A DNA stretch of 64,000 nucleotides from Isoetes taiwanensis (lineage: Eukaryota > Streptophyta > Lycopodiopsida > Isoetales > Isoetaceae). The translations under genes and the position numbers were made by a program. Of the stretch, positions 59,871 to 64,000 are shown one piece after another. The DNA is taken from assembly GCA_021234155.1 (NCBI GenBank), contig JAJEKV010000028.1, forward strand, positions 9,684,134-9,748,133, in the 5' to 3' direction. Every line of letters starts with the position of its first letter. Positions within the stretch are counted from its first letter, which is position 1. Below the pieces are notes generated by a model. It did not search any database and was not told the DNA's origin. It worked only from the letters and a program-made list of their open reading frames with translations.

Positions 59871-62067
59871 CTAAAAGTATTCATTACTGGGCCACGGACC
59901 AGCTTGTCATTACAGATGGACATCTCAATGCAACAATGGACTTAGAAACTGGCAAATTGATCTCTGTCGAGAATGCTGAACCTTCCATCTCTGACACTGA
60001 CTCTGAAGAAGCACAAAATATTTATCATGTTCAAGCTCCACCCGCGGGTCTGCCTCTCTTGTCCTACCCGGAGTATGCTGATCCTTGGGGTGAGATGACA
60101 CTGGATCAGGACCAGGCGGTGGCCGCTCTCCTGGACCCTTATTTGGCTTCCTGCAATCGCATTCAACGTCTTGATCATTTTCCAGACACACCCCTTTCTT
60201 TGGAGACTGTCGATGTTCATGCTGTCATGAAGCAACCTTTGCGTGATGACACTCAGCAGCCTCTTTTCTTCACAACTCAAAATGCTGCTCCTCCTGTCAT
60301 GCTTCAACCTCCTGCTCATCACGTTCAGGACACGGAGGTTGTTCCTCATATTCAAACTCCAGAGGTGGACATTGTGGACATTGGTAACAATCAACCAGTC
60401 CGTTTAGCTGCTAATCTTCCACCCACCTATAAAGCACGCGCTGTGAAGCTGTTCAAAAAATTCACACATATTTTTGCTTGGAGCTACAAAGACCTTCGAG
60501 GTATCAAAAAAGAGTTGGGGGAACTCACCATTCCTACCAAACCTGATGCACGCCCAATCTAGCAACGACAGTACAGGCTCAACCCAAATTATCGTGACCG
60601 TGGCAAGGCCGAACTTGACAAACTCTTAGCTGCTGGCCTGATTTATGAGGTCAAACTCTCTGAATGGGTGAGCCCCATCGTCATTGCTCTCAAACACAAT
60701 GGTAAGATCCGCGTTTGCGTGGACTACAGAAAACTCAATCAAGCTACGGAGCGTGATCACTTCCCGCTTCCCTTCACTGACCAGGTTCTTGAAGAAGTTG
60801 CTGGTCATGAGATGTACTCTTTCATGGATGGTTTCTCTGGGTACAATCAAATTTCTATCAAGAAAGAAGATCAACTCAAAACTACCTTCACCACCTCGTG
60901 GGGCATTTTTGCCTAAAAGGTGGTCCCTTTTGGTTTATCCAACTCTCCTTCAACCTTTCACCGCATTATGCTCTCTGTCTTTCATGACTATATGAAGGAT
61001 AAACCTTTTCTCCAGATCTTTCAAGATGATTTTTCAGCCTACAGCTCCATGGATGATCACTTGGAGAAATTAGAGCTCGTCTTTCAAAAATGTGATGAAT
61101 CTGGTATTAGTCTCAATCCTGAGAAGTGCACTTTCTGCGTCACCTCAGGGGTTCTTTTGGGTCATGTGGTTAGTAAAGACGGCATCACCACGGATCCTGC
61201 TAAAATCAGTTGTGTACTGAAGGCTCATGCACCCTCCAATATCAAAGAGACACGTTCCTTCCTGGGTAAGGTAAATTACTATTCCACCTTCATTCCTGGA
61301 CTTGCCGCTATAGCTGATCCCATTCATAAACTCACGGGTGATGAATCCACTTGGGCTTGGAATCCCCAAGCGGAGGCTGCTTTGAAGCTGTTACTTACTC
61401 AGGCCCCGGTACTTGTTCCTCCTCAATGGAACAAGCCTTTTCACGTTCATGTTGATGTCTCTGCTTTCGCCATTGGTGCTGTTCTTTCTCAGGCATATGA
61501 TGAGCACACGGATAAACCGATTCGGTATTCCAGCAGAAAACTCAATCTTGCTGAGCGCAATTACTCTGCCATGGAATGGGAAGCATTGGGCTTAGTTTTC
61601 TGCGTCCAATGTTTCCGTCATTATTTGTTGGGCAGCCAGATCAAGTTCTTTGTTGATCATCAAGCTCTTCTTTATTTAATCAACAAAGCCACGCCCACAG
61701 GTAGAATTGCTCGTTGGGTCCTTCTTCTGCAAGAATTCGCTCCCTTCGAAATCGTTCATAAGGCAGGCAAGTCTCATGTGGTGCCTGATTATCTTTCACG
61801 CATTCACACATATGATCCCTCCACGGGTGTTTCTGATGCCTTTCCAGACACTCAATTGTTCCTGGTCACGGCCATGCCCCATTGGTTTCACAACTTTCAG
61901 CAATATCTTCTCACTGGTGCTCTTCCCCCTGACGATCCGACGCTCTCTCCAGACAAGCTTCGCTCACGCCGCCGTCAGTTTCTTCGAGAGGTCCGTGACT
62001 ATACCATGGTTGCTGGCCATTTATACAAACGCGGTAAAGACATGGTCCTCCGACGTTGTGTCCTCCC
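59870..62067 (+). pseudogene. Gypsy reverse transcriptase and RNase H
   Basis: After a linker (to ~60410) the RT starts AVKLFKKFTHIFAWSYKDLR. Catalytic blocks: SPIVIALKHNGKIRVCVDYR, MYSFMDGFSGYNQISI, VVPFGLSNSPSTFHRIM, LQIFQDDFSAYSSMDDHLEK (F-Q-D-D where Y-x-D-D is usual), and GHVVSKDGITTDPAKI. RNase H follows (PFHVHVDVSAFAIGAVLSQA, RNYSAMEWEALGLVF, FFVDHQALLYLINKA). Stops lie at about 60560 (TAG) and 60914 (TAA). The frame 60920-62067 is otherwise open and ends at MVLRRCVL, where the next transposon cuts it; integrase is not in the window. Confidence 0.9.
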
Positions 62068-62441
62068 CCCGGGGGGTTCACCTCTTTTTTCCGTACAAAA
62101 CATGTGCGTGGGCGATGAAGGGGTTTTTTTAAGTTTTTGAAGTACGTATACTTAAGGTGTCTTCCACGTTTTGGCGCCGGAGGAGCTGTATTTCCACGGT
62201 TTGAGGATCGATTTTCCTGCAGGGGTATGCACTTAGAAATACGTTAAGGGGTTAGATGCTTTGCTGGTTGCCGGGGGGAGATAAGTTTAAGGGTCTTGGA
62301 TTTCCGGAGGTATGTTTTTGATTTTTTTTCCCGGTACAGTTTTCGTGGTAAGTTTTCAATCTCTACCCGGGTTCTGGTGCAAAATCTATCTTCTTACAAA
62401 TTTACCTAACCTTTTTGCTTGCTCTGCGTTGTGTTATTTAG

Positions 62442-62547
62442 GTGCGGCACAAGGAGCAGGCATCGAACCAGAGATGGTTCAGGAGGTTTTTTTTGGAAAT
62501 GTGGTTAGTGCTAATGTTGGCCAGGCTCCAGCGAGACAGGCTGCAAC
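62442..62547 (+). pseudogene. Captured exon of acetyl-CoA C-acetyltransferase (acetoacetyl-CoA thiolase)
   Basis: After a ttatttag acceptor the frame reads [20 protein letters not shown] then [16 protein letters not shown], matching the conserved thiolase stretch around V(Q/E)EVxxGNVxxAxxGQxPARQAA near the N-terminus of the cytosolic enzyme that makes acetoacetyl-CoA for the mevalonate pathway. The donor gene's next exon is absent; the sequence passes into a pyrimidine tract leading to the GABA-transaminase exon. Only ~35 codons are present, so it cannot be active. Confidence 0.85.
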
Positions 62548-62583
62548 GCTGTTCTATTTTCTGACTGTTCTATTTTTTTTCAG

Positions 62584-62672
62584 GTTACCAACGCTGCACA
62601 AAGGCTTTGATCTACCTGAGCCGTTTGCTCTTCACACCGATTGCCCATATTACTGGCGTTACCACTTACCAG
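62584..62672 (+). pseudogene. Captured GABA-transaminase exon A
   Basis: Between ttttttttcag and gtttag, the 89-bp exon encodes [20 protein letters not shown] then [10 protein letters not shown], matching the plant pyruvate-dependent GABA transaminase (POP2-type) segment LPxLHxxFDLPxPFxLHTDCPHYWRxHLPG. The frame is open and the splice signals look native, so the segment was captured as genomic DNA with introns. Confidence 0.88.
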
Positions 62673-63286
62673 GTTTAGTATTTTGTTGCCTGGCAATATC
62701 ACTTGTATGCCATTCAGTATTAACATTGATGGTTTCTCCACTTCAACTGTCTTATATGGAAGAGGACCACGGAGTTGTAAACTAATGATACACTTATTGC
62801 CAAAGAAATGCTAGTAGAAATCGTAACATTGAGTACCTGTCAATAGGAATGTTAATAGGCAGGTTGAATGGATAGCTTCTTTATTGCATCTTTTGTTTGA
62901 GGACCTTTAAAGATGGTGGAATTCAAAGAAGATATTGATGGGGGGGGGATGGGGGCGTAAACATGTTACGCAAGTTGAAGGCGTGCATTTTGTGCGATTG
63001 GGAACCATGCTATAGTGAACAATTTTAAGAACTTGGGAGTGCAAATATGGATCTGGCGTGGGTATATTAATAATATACCAGTTGCATGAATGTGCTAAAG
63101 ATATACTGATTACAGTAGTTGGCATCCCTCCTCTAGCTTCTGACCTATAACATCTCTAATCGATGCCAAGCCGGGACCGAAAGTCCATCTTGTTGGCCGC
63201 TTTGACTTTAATGAAAGCAGCAAAATGCCCGGGCGTTGTTTGTTACCTTTGCATGTCTTGACTTGGTATTCCATTTCGTTTATTAG
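62673..63286 (+). other. Intron between the captured GABA-transaminase exons
   Basis: A GT...AG interval of 614 bases, which joins exon A (ending in phase 1) to exon B (starting GG) in the correct phase. A minus-strand frame inside it (RPTRWTFGPGLASIRDVIGQ near 63120-63200) looks protein-like but I cannot name it. Confidence 0.65.
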
Positions 63287-63362
63287 GGGAACAGGAAGAA
63301 GAATATTCAACAAGATTAGCGACCAACTTAGGAAATTGATTTTGAAGGAGGGGCCCGACACG
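63287..63362 (+). pseudogene. Captured GABA-transaminase exon B, one-base frameshift
   Basis: Encodes GEQEEEYSTRLATNL, and in the next frame KLILKEGPDT, followed by a gtaata donor. This is the transaminase segment (E)EEFSTRLAxNLExLILxEGPET that directly follows exon A in the protein. A single missing base at about 63328-63335 (in the NLEKL codons) causes the frame change. Confidence 0.85.
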
Positions 63363-64000
63363 GTAATAGAGACATGCATTTACTTTTTGTGGGGAGTAAT
63401 TGTTGCTTGTTTATAGGCGTTGGAGGTGTAGTTACATTTAATTTGGTAGCCATTGCCATGTCTCTCCTACAGATAGTTTGCATTTATTGCGAAACTCGTA
63501 ATGGGTCTTTGGTGGCGTGATTCCTCCTCCATCTACATATTTCGACAAGGTAGACAAAAATTCTATTGATGATTTGGATCTTTTATGATGTTGTTGGGAC
63601 TTTGTGTGCATTTATCAGAGACATCTAGGTACTGATTGGATGCAAAGGTGGAGGGTATTCTGATATGCAATATACTCACTGGTTTTAACTTAAATCTAAA
63701 TTTTGTGAGATTTGGATATAGACATTTAGACAAGTGGGAGCCCGAAAGACTTGAGTTGACATCAAAGATTTAAGTTGGATCTTTTAAGTTTTATAATGAT
63801 CTCGGATCTAGAAAACATAAATGAAAGGTGTGATTTTAAGAAAGGTGTGATTTTATCTGGGGTAATAGATGGGGCAAAAGGATTTTGTTCCTAACAATCT
63901 CTTCCTAGGAAGAAAGGAGCACAGCAGGCCAATGCTTAGCAGACGATTATCTTAGTTGTGCAGATCACATGGGAGGTGAATGTTTGAAGGAGCCAATATG
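63363..64000. other. Window end, no gene recognised
   Basis: It starts with what should be intron sequence of the captured transaminase. No further exon is recognised. The 63631-63646 word resembles the right subterminal part of the element at 53346-56391. Confidence 0.4.

Larger units (their letters stand above)
62068..64000 (+). mobile_element. Second CCCGGGGGG-TIR transposon, Pack-type, carrying host exons (right end beyond the window or lost)
   Basis: The gypsy frame is broken at CCCGGGGGGTTCAC (62068-62081), identical to the TIR at 53346. The next ~270 bases share features with the left end of that element: CATGTGCGTGG, a G run then T run, GTACGTATAC, CGTTTTGGCGCC, and a GGAGGTATGTTTT-like word. 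No transposase is seen. Instead it holds an acetoacetyl-CoA thiolase exon and two GABA-transaminase exons. A word like the right subterminal region of the first copy (TACTGATTGGATGCAA, 63631-63646) occurs, but no right TIR is present before 64000. Confidence 0.75.

Noticed and set aside
63110-63240. Minus-strand peptide RPTRWTFGPGLASIRDVIGQ as another captured exon
   Set aside because: It looks protein-like, but I cannot match it to a family and it lies in the intron between the GABA-transaminase exons; recorded as unresolved, not claimed.

Overview
The window is nuclear DNA of a land plant. It holds a CRINKLY4-type receptor kinase fragment, a leucine-rich-repeat extensin gene, plant-type CACTA, Ty3/gypsy and LINE elements, and plant-style short introns. 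The density of nested transposons suggests a large genome such as a gymnosperm or fern; the sequence alone does not fix the species. Only two host genes are visible, and both carry single-base frame breaks.

Layout. 1-935: the 3'-incomplete, frame-broken CRINKLY4-like gene (minus strand). 1068-3564: a foldback/MITE-like element (1181-1631) and a pair of ~112-bp direct repeats. 3651-31210: an ~8.2 kb block of a CACTA (En/Spm) transposon present three times in tandem. Each unit has, from left to right, an array of ~670/350-bp satellite-like modules, a tnp2-type transposase gene on the minus strand, and part or all of a SET-domain gene on the minus strand. Only the right-most unit keeps the full SET gene, the subterminal repeats and the terminus reading CACTAATAGAATTTAGG on the minus strand (31210). 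31219-41449: an LTR retrotransposon on the minus strand, with LTRs of 1615 and 1599 bp, target duplication AATCA, an initiator-tRNA-Met primer site and a polypurine tract. It sits 3 bp outside the CACTA end and has five large inverted-repeat hairpins in its leader. 42562-44397: LRX gene.

46000-53090: decayed LINEs on both strands, a hAT-like transposase fragment and a cluster of palindromes built on TTCGCGTAAGCGAA. 53346-56391: a 3046-bp DNA transposon with TIR CCCGGGGGGTTCAC and an 8-bp target duplication GTTATGAA, coding for a zinc-finger protein I cannot place in a named family. About 56577-62067: a Ty3/gypsy element (gag, protease, RT, RNase H) with several stops. It is broken at 62068 by a second member of the CCCGGGGGG-TIR family.

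That second member carries three recognisable host exons: one of acetoacetyl-CoA thiolase, then two consecutive exons of GABA transaminase with their intron, in matching splice phase. The most interesting items are this Pack-type chimera and its TIR family, the SET-domain gene carried by the CACTA element, and the tandem triplication with two identical complex junctions. Many differences between otherwise near-identical repeat copies are short block changes, often at CG-containing words, so sequencing or polishing error must be considered before reading biology into individual frameshifts.
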